A stretch of DNA of 64,000 nucleotides, taken from contig JAZRRX010000039.1 in assembly GCA_045651165.1 (NCBI GenBank), forward strand, positions 124,001 through 188,000, in the 5' to 3' direction. Numbering within the stretch: the stretch's first letter is position 1; each line of letters begins with the position of its first letter. Source of the stretch: RGIG4608 sp045651165. GTDB taxonomy: Bacteria > Bacillota > Clostridia > Oscillospirales > CAG-272. Under the pieces are notes generated by a model. It saw only the letters and a list, made by a program, of their open reading frames with translations. It did no database searches and was not told the origin of the DNA. Below, one piece after another: positions 41,265-49,138 of the stretch. The position numbers were made by a program, and so were the translations under genes.

Positions 41265-42275
41265 TTAGTTATATCCATTTGGGTTTTTAGTTTGCCAATT
41301 CCAAGATGAAGCACACATTTCATCAATTCCATGCTCTGCTGTCCATCCAAGTTCTTCTTTAGCTTTTGTAGCATCCGCATAACAAGATGCTATATCACCC
41401 GGGCGACGAGGAGCAAATCTATATGGAACATCATGTCCACATGCCTTGCCAAATGCTTTAACAAGGTCAAGAACAGAATATCCCACACCCGTGCCAAGAT
41501 TGTAAATATGACATCCTAAATTCTCTATTTTTTCAATTGCAACAACATGACCTTTTGCCAAATCTACAACGTGAATATAGTCTCGTACTCCCGTTCCGTC
41601 ATGCGTATCATAGTCATTTCCAAATACATTAAGATATGGAAGCTGACCTATTGCAACCTTTGCAACATATGGTGTAAGGTTGTTTGGAATACCTGATGGT
41701 GCTTCTCCAATAAGTCCACTTTCGTGTGCACCAACAGGATTAAAATATCTAAGGAGCACTACTGTCCACTCTTTGTCGGCTTTGCAAAGGTCTGAGAGAA
41801 TTATCTCTTGAAAATACTTTGACGTACCGTAAGGATTTGTAGTTCCACCCACTTTACATTTTTCGGTCAATGGAAGTGTCTCGGGATCACCATATACAGT
41901 TGCAGATGAAGAGAAAACAATCTTTTTACAGTTGTATTTTTCCATTACCTCTACAAGAGAAAGAGTACTTTCAAGATTATTTTGATAATATTTTATGGGC
42001 ATTGAACAACTTTCGCCTACTGCCTTTAAGCCAGCAAAATGAATCACGTATGAAATTGTATTTTCAGTAAATATTCTTTCAAGTAATTCTTTGTCACGCA
42101 CATCCCCTTCATATAGTGTAACGCTTTTTCCAGTTATTTGACTCACTCTGTTCAGAGATTCTTTCGATGAATTAACAAAGTTATCAATAACAATAACATT
42201 ATATCCTTTATTAAGCAATTCAACACACGTGTGACTACCAATATAGCCCGCGCCACCTGTAACTAAAATATTCAT
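41265..42275 (-). CDS. galE: UDP-glucose 4-epimerase
   Basis: A 336-residue short-chain dehydrogenase-type epimerase interconverting UDP-glucose and UDP-galactose, or their N-acetyl forms. The NAD-binding GGAGYIGSH (residues 7-15) and catalytic YGTSK with S in VFSSSATVYG are present, and the end is VDEMCxSSWNWQ-like. The ATG at 42275 is chosen because AAGGAG lies 7 nt upstream. In the galacto-N-biose/lacto-N-biose pathway GalE acts with NahK, the kinase encoded two genes upstream. Confidence 0.95.
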   Translation of the reverse strand: MNILVTGGAGYIGSHTCVELLNKGYNVIVIDNFVNSSKESLNRVSQITGKSVTLYEGDVRDKELLERIFTENTISYVIHFAGLKAVGESCSMPIKYYQNNLESTLSLVEVMEKYNCKKIVFSSSATVYGDPETLPLTEKCKVGGTTNPYGTSKYFQEIILSDLCKADKEWTVVLLRYFNPVGAHESGLIGEAPSGIPNNLTPYVAKVAIGQLPYLNVFGNDYDTHDGTGVRDYIHVVDLAKGHVVAIEKIENLGCHIYNLGTGVGYSVLDLVKAFGKACGHDVPYRFAPRRPGDIASCYADATKAKEELGWTAEHGIDEMCASSWNWQTKNPNGYN

Positions 42276-42321
42276 AATGATCTCCTTTATCAATAACTCA
42301 TTGTAAAATATTTAAATTGTA

Positions 42322-43698
42322 TCATCCGATTTTAGGCAAGCTTGCGGCCGCTACTGACTGTCCTACTCTTCTTGCCTTTTCGTCTGGAATATTGAGGGTT
42401 ATCTTTTCGTTGAGCTCGGGGAATTCAGTTGCTATTACCTCTCTTGCTTTATTAAGAAGGATTTCGCCACCGTCACCGCTTGTTACTCGTCCCATAATGA
42501 GAACGTGCTTTATATCGTAAAATTCAGCGTAGTAAGCAAGTGAATAGCCAAAATATGCACCGATTGTTTCATAGATTGCCTTGGCTCTTTCGTCGCCCTC
42601 TTTCATAAGGTTTTGTACTACCTTAAGCTTTTCTGCGGGAGAAAGATTTTCGTCAAGGTCGATATTTGCATAGGGTGCGAGTTTGATAACTCCGTCCTGT
42701 GAGAAATACTTAACTCCACAGCCGTAATCACCCGACCACTCGTCAACCATTGCGTCCTCGTTGTAGTCAACGGGAGCGAATGCAAGTTCGTTAAGCCACC
42801 CTGTGATGTTTCCGTCCATATCAACGTAACCTGCCGCCTCACTTGTGCCCATAGCGATACCGAGAATTCCGTTATCCTCAAGGCTCATAGCACCTGCAAG
42901 TGCAGTTACGTCACCGTCATTTGCAACTTCGATCGGGATATTTTCACCGATCTCGCGCGCAACGTCGATATACATATTCTTTACTTTCTTTTCAAAATCG
43001 TCATCATTTACCTTAATAAAGAGTGATGCGACCATTATCTTATTATCAATGTAAACACCTGCGCTCGATACACCGATAGCATCAACTCTCGGCATGTGCG
43101 ATGCGGCAGTTTTCATAGCACTCAGTATTCCCTCATAGTGATAATTGGGATCGCTATTGAGTTTAGGAAACCAAACTACTTCCTCGGAATATACGGTTTC
43201 ACCGTTAACTACTGCAGACACCTTTCTGTCCGATCCGCCTGCATCAAAACCGATACGACATCCATCAAGGTGCTTACCTACGGGAGAAGCAGAGCTTTTT
43301 TCCACGGGCGCGTGTTCAAGATCGGTTACAACAACCTCAAACGGTCTTTCATATACTCTCTCCATAAACCTAACATCGAAATCTCTTGTTCCACCATAGC
43401 AGAAAGTATTTTTGATATATTCGCCAACGACTTCGCTTCCTGCAACTGTGATCTTATAACCACCTGCTACCCACAAAAGAGTTTTTGCAATTCTATCGAT
43501 AAATTTGCAGTTTTCTTCGTCGTGACCTGTTCCGTCTTTATATATTCTTGTTTTATAAACGTATGTATAGCCTTGATTTCTTTCAACCGCAACAACGATG
43601 TCCTGTCCGTTGTCCTTTGTATTCTCTCTCATTTCTTTGCAAACGAGAGCCATTGGCATAAAGCCACCATCAAGCTTTGTATATTCTGTAGAAAGCAT
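42322..43698 (-). CDS. ROK-like sugar kinase / ASKHA protein
   Basis: A 458-residue actin-fold (ASKHA) protein of the ROK type. The phosphate-1 loop is RIGFDAGGSDRKVSAV (about 150-165), VANDGDVTALAGA is the catalytic-aspartate region, and GILGIAMGTSEAAGYVD the adenosine-side segment. An extra N-terminal domain of about 145 residues precedes the kinase fold. The substrate is unknown; a hexosamine or galactose freed from host or milk-type glycans is likely from context. The gene looks less AT-rich than most of the window. Confidence 0.75.
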   Translation of the reverse strand: MLSTEYTKLDGGFMPMALVCKEMRENTKDNGQDIVVAVERNQGYTYVYKTRIYKDGTGHDEENCKFIDRIAKTLLWVAGGYKITVAGSEVVGEYIKNTFCYGGTRDFDVRFMERVYERPFEVVVTDLEHAPVEKSSASPVGKHLDGCRIGFDAGGSDRKVSAVVNGETVYSEEVVWFPKLNSDPNYHYEGILSAMKTAASHMPRVDAIGVSSAGVYIDNKIMVASLFIKVNDDDFEKKVKNMYIDVAREIGENIPIEVANDGDVTALAGAMSLEDNGILGIAMGTSEAAGYVDMDGNITGWLNELAFAPVDYNEDAMVDEWSGDYGCGVKYFSQDGVIKLAPYANIDLDENLSPAEKLKVVQNLMKEGDERAKAIYETIGAYFGYSLAYYAEFYDIKHVLIMGRVTSGDGGEILLNKAREVIATEFPELNEKITLNIPDEKARRVGQSVAAASLPKIG

Positions 43699-43722
43699 AA
43701 TAATTGTCTGCTCCTTTAGTCT

Positions 43723-44778
43723 TTATAAATATTTTTTTACGATTTCTATCATTACGTCTTCATTTTTTTCCATTTCGGAGAGAAGCTTCATTTGTGTTCT
43801 ACATCTATCCAAATTATGGTGTTCTCTATGAATTCTAAAGTATGTGTCACCGGAAAGATAATCGGTTAAAAAACGCATACCGCATTCGTAAGTCATAAGC
43901 ATTGCACCAAAATGCATATTGGTTCTTTCGCCTTCTGTAAGCATATGCTTAACAAGTGGTAAAAAGCCTTTGCAATAACTTTCATAATACTCTTTAGAAA
44001 AATTAATCTTAGACAAATCAATCTCATCCTCGGCTCCGGTATTTGCACCATAACGAATACTATCTCCGAAATCATAAAGAATACTACCCGACATAATGGT
44101 ATCAAGATCAAGCACACCAACAACTCTATCGTTTGCCTCATCCACAAGAACATTATTGGGTTTGGTATCATTATGAGTCACGCGAAGCGGTATTTCACCA
44201 CTCGCAATAAGGTCAAGAATTCTTGAACAATACTCTTTTCTTGATTTAAAAAATTCTACCTCTTCATTACAGCTGTTAACTCTTCCCATCAAATCAGCAT
44301 CAACCGCAGCCTCAAATTTTTCAAATCTATCGACCGTATTGTGAAAATTTTTGATGGGATCAAACAATTTGTCCGCTGGGTATCCATTAAGAAGATTTTG
44401 GAATTGACCAAAACCTCTTCCGGCAAGCTCAAACTGCTTGAGAGTGGCACCGGTTTCTACAGTTTCTCCTGAAAGGAAAGTATAAACTCTATAATAACCT
44501 TCCCCATCAAAATAATATGGCTTATTATCAAGTGTTGGAACTACCAAAAGTAATTCCTCTCCGTGATTGGGAGAATTTGCAATATATTCGGTTACTCCAC
44601 AAATATTTGACATCAGCTCATCCACATTAGGAAAAGTTTTATTATTAATTTTTTGTAATATATACTTGGTTCCATCTTCACATACTATAAGATATGTTGT
44701 ATTAATATGCCCTGCGCCATAAATTTCAGCAGAAACAACTGTGGAACACAGATTAAAATTATTAGCTACGTTTTTCAT
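43723..44778 (-). CDS. N-acetylhexosamine 1-kinase-like phosphotransferase
   Basis: A 351-residue protein of the aminoglycoside-phosphotransferase superfamily, NahK branch. GAGHINTTYLI (nucleotide loop), KYILQKINNKTFPNVDELMSNI, RVTHNDTKPNNVLVD (catalytic D of HNDTKPNN) and GVLDLDTIMSGSILYDFGD (metal D) are readable. NahK makes GlcNAc-1-P or GalNAc-1-P for the galacto-N-biose/lacto-N-biose route. It lies between nagA and the ROK gene. No lacto-N-biose phosphorylase or uridylyltransferase is in the window, so the pathway assignment is partial. Confidence 0.8.
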   Translation of the reverse strand: MKNVANNFNLCSTVVSAEIYGAGHINTTYLIVCEDGTKYILQKINNKTFPNVDELMSNICGVTEYIANSPNHGEELLLVVPTLDNKPYYFDGEGYYRVYTFLSGETVETGATLKQFELAGRGFGQFQNLLNGYPADKLFDPIKNFHNTVDRFEKFEAAVDADLMGRVNSCNEEVEFFKSRKEYCSRILDLIASGEIPLRVTHNDTKPNNVLVDEANDRVVGVLDLDTIMSGSILYDFGDSIRYGANTGAEDEIDLSKINFSKEYYESYCKGFLPLVKHMLTEGERTNMHFGAMLMTYECGMRFLTDYLSGDTYFRIHREHHNLDRCRTQMKLLSEMEKNEDVMIEIVKKYL

Positions 44779-44814
44779 CAATTATACCTTTCAAATACTA
44801 TCTTAAGTTCAATT

Positions 44815-45951
44815 TTAAGATTCATATCTGAGGACACCTCCGATAATTGTTTTCTTTACGTTAAATTCTTCATCAAGAACAACTATATCAGCATCCTTGC
44901 CCATCTCGATTGATCCCTTTTTGTCGGCAACGCCGATAGCATTTGCGGGATTGAGAGTTGCACAGTTTACGCATTCATAAAGCGGAATTGAGGAATTATT
45001 ATACACATTCCAAACGCCCTTATTGAGCTTCAATACGCTTCCTGCGATAGTTCCATCTTCAAGCTTACAAAGATTGTTCTTATAGATAATCTTTGCGCCT
45101 CCGAGTGTATATTCTCCCTCGGGGAGTCCTCCTGCAGGCAAACAGTCGGTGATAAAGCAGAGCTTTCTTCCCTTCATCTTGTAAACCATTTCATAGAGTG
45201 CAGGGTCAACGTGATATGTATCAACGATAAGCTCGCAAGAAACGTCGGAATTGAGTGCCGCACCAACAACACCCGGTGCACGATGAGTCATAGGAGTCAT
45301 CGCATTAAAGAGATGTGTTGCGTGCTTAACACCGTTCTTTGTGCTTTCCATTGCGGTCTTATAGTCCGCAGAGGTGTGTCCCATAGACACTACAACGTTT
45401 GTTTCTTCTGCCATTCTCTTTATCTCAAGGAAATCCTTGTCCTCTTCGGGAGCGAGTGTTATTATCTTAATAATATCTGCATTTGCCTTGACAAAATCAG
45501 CATCAGGTTTGAGTATAAATCTCTCGTCCTGCGCACCCTTTTTAGATGCGGAGATAAAAGGACCTTCCGCATGCACTCCAAGGATTTGAGAGCCATAATA
45601 TTCACCGCTATTCTTAACAGAACGGCAAGCGTTAAGTACGCCATTTATAACGGACATACTAACTGTCATTGTTGTAGGCAAAAAGCCGGTTACACCATTT
45701 TCAACGATTCCGCCAGCGATTGTTCTGATACTATCGGCGGTTGCATCGCAGACATCCTTCCCAAAATATCCGTGAATGTGCAAATCGATAAATCCGGGAG
45801 TTACATAACCGCCATCGCAATCAATAATCTCTGCGCTCTCGGGAATTTCATTTTCTTCTACTATTCCCTCTATTTTGTCGGAGATAAGTAATACCTTTTT
45901 CTCTACTATTTCATTTTCAAGTATGAGCTTTGCGTTTTTTATTGCAAGCAT
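44815..45951 (-). CDS. nagA: N-acetylglucosamine-6-phosphate deacetylase
   Basis: A 378-residue amidohydrolase converting GlcNAc-6-phosphate to glucosamine-6-phosphate in the cytoplasm. Motifs are DLHIHGYFG, HAEGPFIS, GHTSADY, HATHLFNAMTPM and the catalytic-aspartate segment ITDCLPAGG. The ATG at 45951 follows GAGG by 5 nt. It is first gene of the six-gene minus-strand operon; no promoter is clear upstream, where a broken SGNH gene begins, so the operon may have lost its original upstream part. Confidence 0.93.
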   Translation of the reverse strand: MLAIKNAKLILENEIVEKKVLLISDKIEGIVEENEIPESAEIIDCDGGYVTPGFIDLHIHGYFGKDVCDATADSIRTIAGGIVENGVTGFLPTTMTVSMSVINGVLNACRSVKNSGEYYGSQILGVHAEGPFISASKKGAQDERFILKPDADFVKANADIIKIITLAPEEDKDFLEIKRMAEETNVVVSMGHTSADYKTAMESTKNGVKHATHLFNAMTPMTHRAPGVVGAALNSDVSCELIVDTYHVDPALYEMVYKMKGRKLCFITDCLPAGGLPEGEYTLGGAKIIYKNNLCKLEDGTIAGSVLKLNKGVWNVYNNSSIPLYECVNCATLNPANAIGVADKKGSIEMGKDADIVVLDEEFNVKKTIIGGVLRYES

Positions 45952-45974
45952 AAGCACCTCAAAATTATTTTTTA

Positions 45975-46091
45975 TTAAATATTTAAGCTTTCAATATATG
46001 CGGCCAATGATTTAGCCAACTCTTCGTGCGCTTCCTTTGTTGGATGTCCATTCACGCCAGATGCATTAGGAACAAATTCAAAAGGATTGAA
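45975..46091 (-). pseudogene. SGNH/GDSL hydrolase C-terminal remnant
   Basis: A 38-codon open tail on the minus strand reads ...FVPNASGVNGHPTKEAHEELAKSLAAYIESLNI then stop. The NGHPTxxAH motif is the block V catalytic Asp/His region of SGNH (GDSL) hydrolases; the preceding codon is a stop and the rest of the gene is gone. The lost part would have lain toward 46.1 kb, so the deletion coincides with the edge of the tRNA-fragment region and marks a rearrangement border. Confidence 0.7.
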
Positions 46092-46232
46092 TATTTACAA
46101 CAGGCTCTTGGAACAATCCGTCCTCCTTATTATATCACAAAAACAAATAAAGTACAATATTAAAATGATAATTAATTATATTTTTGCACTTTATTTTGCA
46201 CTTTATTTTTATAATCTAAAATAATATTCCCC

Positions 46233-46276
46233 TGTTACACAATTTGACTCCTTGTGCTACGCAGTTTGTTACGCAA
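46233..46276. repeat. candidate integrase arm sites, right end
   Basis: TGTTACACAA (46233-46242), TGCTACGCAG (46255-46264) and TGTTACGCAA (46267-46276) match the clusters at 9049 and 34340. The remaining DNA between 46092 and 46374 has no gene. Confidence 0.55.
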
Positions 46277-46374
46277 TTATGTTTTTAAATCACTTTAGTG
46301 TTCAAAAATTCCGTTAATTCCGCACAAAATATAGGTCAAACAATGAAACTTAAGGTCGTTATTCACTATGTGTA

Positions 46375-46446
46375 ATGACCGAAAGTTTAAAAATTGACCA
46401 GTTGGGGTGGTAGAGGCCGCAGGTTCAAGTCTTGTCACTCAGACCA
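46375..46446 (+). repeat. attachment-site repeat D with an adjacent degenerate copy
   Basis: 46402-46446 matches 8958-9002 at 43 of 45 positions (tRNA-Pro 3' half, ending in CCA). Directly left of it, 46375-46401 (ATGACCGAAAGTTTAAA...GACCAG) aligns with the degenerate tail at 34521-34546 of remnant B. Two generations of 3'-half sequence therefore lie side by side. Repeat D is the outermost copy, so it probably marks the original chromosomal end of the tRNA. Confidence 0.8.
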
Positions 46447-46491
46447 TATCGAGTGTTCATAACTGATGTTAGAACACTCGATATTTTTTTG
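46446..46491 (+). terminator. terminator after tRNA fragment D
   Basis: ATATCGAGTGTTC (46446-46458) pairs with GAACACTCGATAT (46472-46484) and is followed by a T run. Confidence 0.85.
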
Positions 46492-46551
46492 CTTGTATTT
46501 ACTTAATATTTACTTGTTTTGAGCAGATTCATCTGCTCTTTTTTCTTTGGG

Positions 46552-47739
46552 TTATACTGCGCTTGGGAGATATTCGATAGCCACTCCCTGCCGTGAGTCA
46601 AGCTTGTCGGTGTGCTTGGGAACGATGCTCGGCAGATCGATACAACCTACGAAACGATAATGAATGATAAGTCGATGCGTTCTGTTCTTGCCTGTTCCTT
46701 CAATCGGGAAAACCTCTATCTTGTCGATGAGTTCTTGAAGAACAATCGGGGTGAGCGTTTGCATCGTCATAAACTTATGGATTGCTCGGATAAAGCTGCC
46801 CGATGAGTTTTGTGCGGTGTTAAGGCGGTCAAGCTTGTTCTTCAAGCCAAACATCTGCTTCTTGAGTTCTTCTTGCTCAACCTCGTATTTGTGAGACAGT
46901 CGCATAAACCAATCGTATGTCACCTTGGCATTGACATTATCCTCATACACTCTCTCATATAGCCGGAGCAGTTCTTGACTTCGTGCCGTAGCCGCCGCCA
47001 AGGCACTCTCTGCCGTTTTTCTTTCAGCCATCGAGTCCTTGTTGCTCTTTCGTTCCAAAAGCTCTGCAAAGGCATTCTCGTCGAGATCAAGGTAGGTGGC
47101 GAGCTTGAACAGTTCCATCTTCACCACCTGCTCCAAGGAATCCTCTCTGACGTAATGCGTTGACTCACAGGTGCCGCGAAGCCCCTTGCAGTTGGAGCAA
47201 CTGTAAAAGCGAATGCTCGGATTTTGTTTGTTGATGTTAAACCATAGCTTGTGTCCGCAATCTCCACAATAAAGAAGATTTGTAAAGATGCTTTTCTTCA
47301 CGTTCTCGTTCTTTGGCTTGCAGCGTTTGGAATTCTTGCTTAGCTCTTGTACCCTTTCCCAAGTCTCACGGTCAATGATCGGCTCGTGAACGTCCTTGAA
47401 GATCGCCCAATTCTCTTTAGGATTCTCAATGCGGGTTTTGTTGCGGAAGGATTTGGAATAGCTCTTGAAATTGATGATATCTCCGCAATACTCCTGTTGT
47501 TCAAGCATCTTGGCTATCGTGATCTTGCACCACTTATACGGATCGGGCTGTGTCTTCTTACCACCTCTACTCATACCCTTACTCTGCCAATAGGCTTGTG
47601 GCACAAGAACCTTATCGTCTTGGAGAATCCTTGCGATAGTCTCGTTTCCATTCCCCTCAATACAAAGGCGGAATATTCTCCTCACAATCTCTGCCGCATC
47701 GGGATCAATGATCCACTTCTTTTTGTTCTCGGGATCCTA
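46552..47739 (-). pseudogene. large serine recombinase lacking its catalytic domain
   Basis: The open frame covers the recombinase domain (AAEIVRRIFRLCIEGNGNETIARILQ in outline), the zinc-beta-ribbon (LLYCGDCGHKLWF and FYSCSNCKG), a coiled coil and a DUF4368-like tail of TnpX/Tn4451-type recombinases. In frame upstream of DPENKKKW there is a stop at about 47740, and the resolvase domain with the catalytic serine (about 150 residues) is missing. It is therefore an inactive remnant. It looks less AT-rich than its surroundings, which suggests later arrival. Confidence 0.85.
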
Positions 47740-47740
47740 T

Positions 47741-48038
47741 TTCACATATTCATGAAAGGTATTTTGAGAAAATCACAATTGATGATTTGTTACAAATTGC
47801 GCATATGTCCCGCACGGTATATATCCAAAAATTCAAAGATATTTGCAAAATGTCGCCCGCCGCTTACATCAACAAAACGCGAATAGAATCCGCATCTGTA
47901 ATGCTTGCCAACACCTCTATGAGCGTATCTGAAATTGCGTATCGAACGGGTTTTTACGATGCATCTCATTTCACAAAATCATTTGAAAACTTTTATAAAA
48001 TCTCTCCAATTGAATATAGAAAACAAAAAACAAAATAA
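47741..48038 (+). pseudogene. AraC-family regulator, C-terminal remnant
   Basis: The open frame starts mid-protein at the recombinase junction (HERYFEKITIDDLLQIAHMSRTVY) and carries both helix-turn-helix motifs of an AraC DNA-binding domain, including SVSEIAYRTGFYDASHFTKSF. The N-terminal sensing domain is gone and no start codon with a ribosome binding site remains. An AraC regulator here would suit the glycan cluster that follows, so the deletion may have left that cluster without its regulator. Confidence 0.85.
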
Positions 48039-48080
48039 AAATTTGATTGATATTTTCACTTCCTTTCGGTTAGATATAAT

Positions 48081-48110
48081 AAAAAGGAGAAGCTCTCGCT
48101 TCTCCTTTTT
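48081..48110. terminator. bidirectional terminator
   Basis: AAAAAGGAGAAG pairs with CTTCTCCTTTTT around a 6-nt loop, with A and T tracts on both sides. It serves the AraC remnant (plus) and the glycan cluster end (minus). Confidence 0.9.
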
Positions 48111-48116
48111 TATTTA

Positions 48117-49136
48117 TTAGTCATAGAATTCGTCAATAAAGTATGCACGGCTATAAGCAGTATTTCCATTTCCGTCCACCAAAGTAATACGAATATATGG
48201 ATTTTTATTTATGCCCTGATTTTCCATATTCAGATGCCAAGCAATGTCAAATTCAACTTCAGTTAACAGATTTTCTTCATCTCTTTGGGAAAACAGATGT
48301 CTGTTATCGGCTGAAAGTCCAACAAACGCAACCGGTGATGTAACGATTTTAACAACGCCGTTATTGATTGAGATTTCAAATATTTCAGGTCCCGTAGAAG
48401 CATAAAATTCACCGTTTTTCAATGCTTCAAAAACACTGCTGTATGTCAACTCTTTTGAACCTATCATAACGTATCCGCCAAAGCAATCCCTCAATTTGTG
48501 CGCATCGTCAGTAGCCAATGGGAAAACCTTTTCTCCATTTCTCAAAAGATCATCAAACGGCTGTGCGGTATCAAAATATCCATTTCTTGCGCATCCCGTG
48601 TTGTAAAGCTCAATTCCCCACAATCCTTTAAGACCTGCATAATCGGAATAATTCTGCAAGGACCACACAGGATGATTATATGAAACCAAGCATCCCTCAT
48701 CATTTGCCATTTTTATTACCTTGTTGACGTCTTCAACATCATAAATACGGTTATATTGCGATGCTTCTTGCTCTTTTGTAATATATTGATACGAATGTTC
48801 AAGCCACATCTTGTTCTTGTTAAACGTACTAAAGCAATTTTTGTTTTCATCAGGGGAATAAATATTTAAATGGTACGTTTTTGCAAATGAGAAATCACAA
48901 TCAACTCTGTTATTTGTGCTTATCTCGGTTGCCGTAAGAGCAACAAAGTTTTCATCGGTAAGCTCTGGGTGTGGCACCATAACCTCGTGATCGGTAAAGG
49001 CAACGATAGAATATCCCTTTTCCATATACATTTGCTTTACTTCTTCAGGGGAAAAATCCCCGTCAGAAACAGTTGTATGAACATGCAAATTTGCCTTATA
49101 AAAATCACCAACGTTTTTTAAAAGATATTTTCGCAT
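48117..49136 (-). CDS. PHP-domain metallohydrolase
   Basis: A 339-residue PHP (polymerase and histidinol phosphatase) domain protein. The metal motifs ANLHVHTTVSDGDFSPEEV and IVAFTDHEVM are near the N-terminus, with YNHPVWSL and the late DDAHK segment (LATDDAHKLRD). The C-terminal 80 residues form a small beta-domain. PHP proteins hydrolyse phosphoesters; the substrate here is unknown. There is no signal peptide. It is last gene of the minus-strand glycan cluster, 2 nt after the GH2 gene. Confidence 0.8.
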   Translation of the reverse strand: MRKYLLKNVGDFYKANLHVHTTVSDGDFSPEEVKQMYMEKGYSIVAFTDHEVMVPHPELTDENFVALTATEISTNNRVDCDFSFAKTYHLNIYSPDENKNCFSTFNKNKMWLEHSYQYITKEQEASQYNRIYDVEDVNKVIKMANDEGCLVSYNHPVWSLQNYSDYAGLKGLWGIELYNTGCARNGYFDTAQPFDDLLRNGEKVFPLATDDAHKLRDCFGGYVMIGSKELTYSSVFEALKNGEFYASTGPEIFEISINNGVVKIVTSPVAFVGLSADNRHLFSQRDEENLLTEVEFDIAWHLNMENQGINKNPYIRITLVDGNGNTAYSRAYFIDEFYD

Positions 49137-49138
49137 AA

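Noticed and set aside
43096..43719. Plus-strand ORF of 207 codons over the ROK gene
   Set aside because: Antisense shadow of a well-supported kinase frame, without a ribosome binding site.
45211..45891. Plus-strand ORF of 226 codons over nagA
   Set aside because: Antisense shadow; nagA motifs on the minus strand are complete.
47347..47886. Plus-strand ORF of 179 codons over the recombinase remnant
   Set aside because: Antisense to the clear zinc-ribbon recombinase frame, with an implausible composition.
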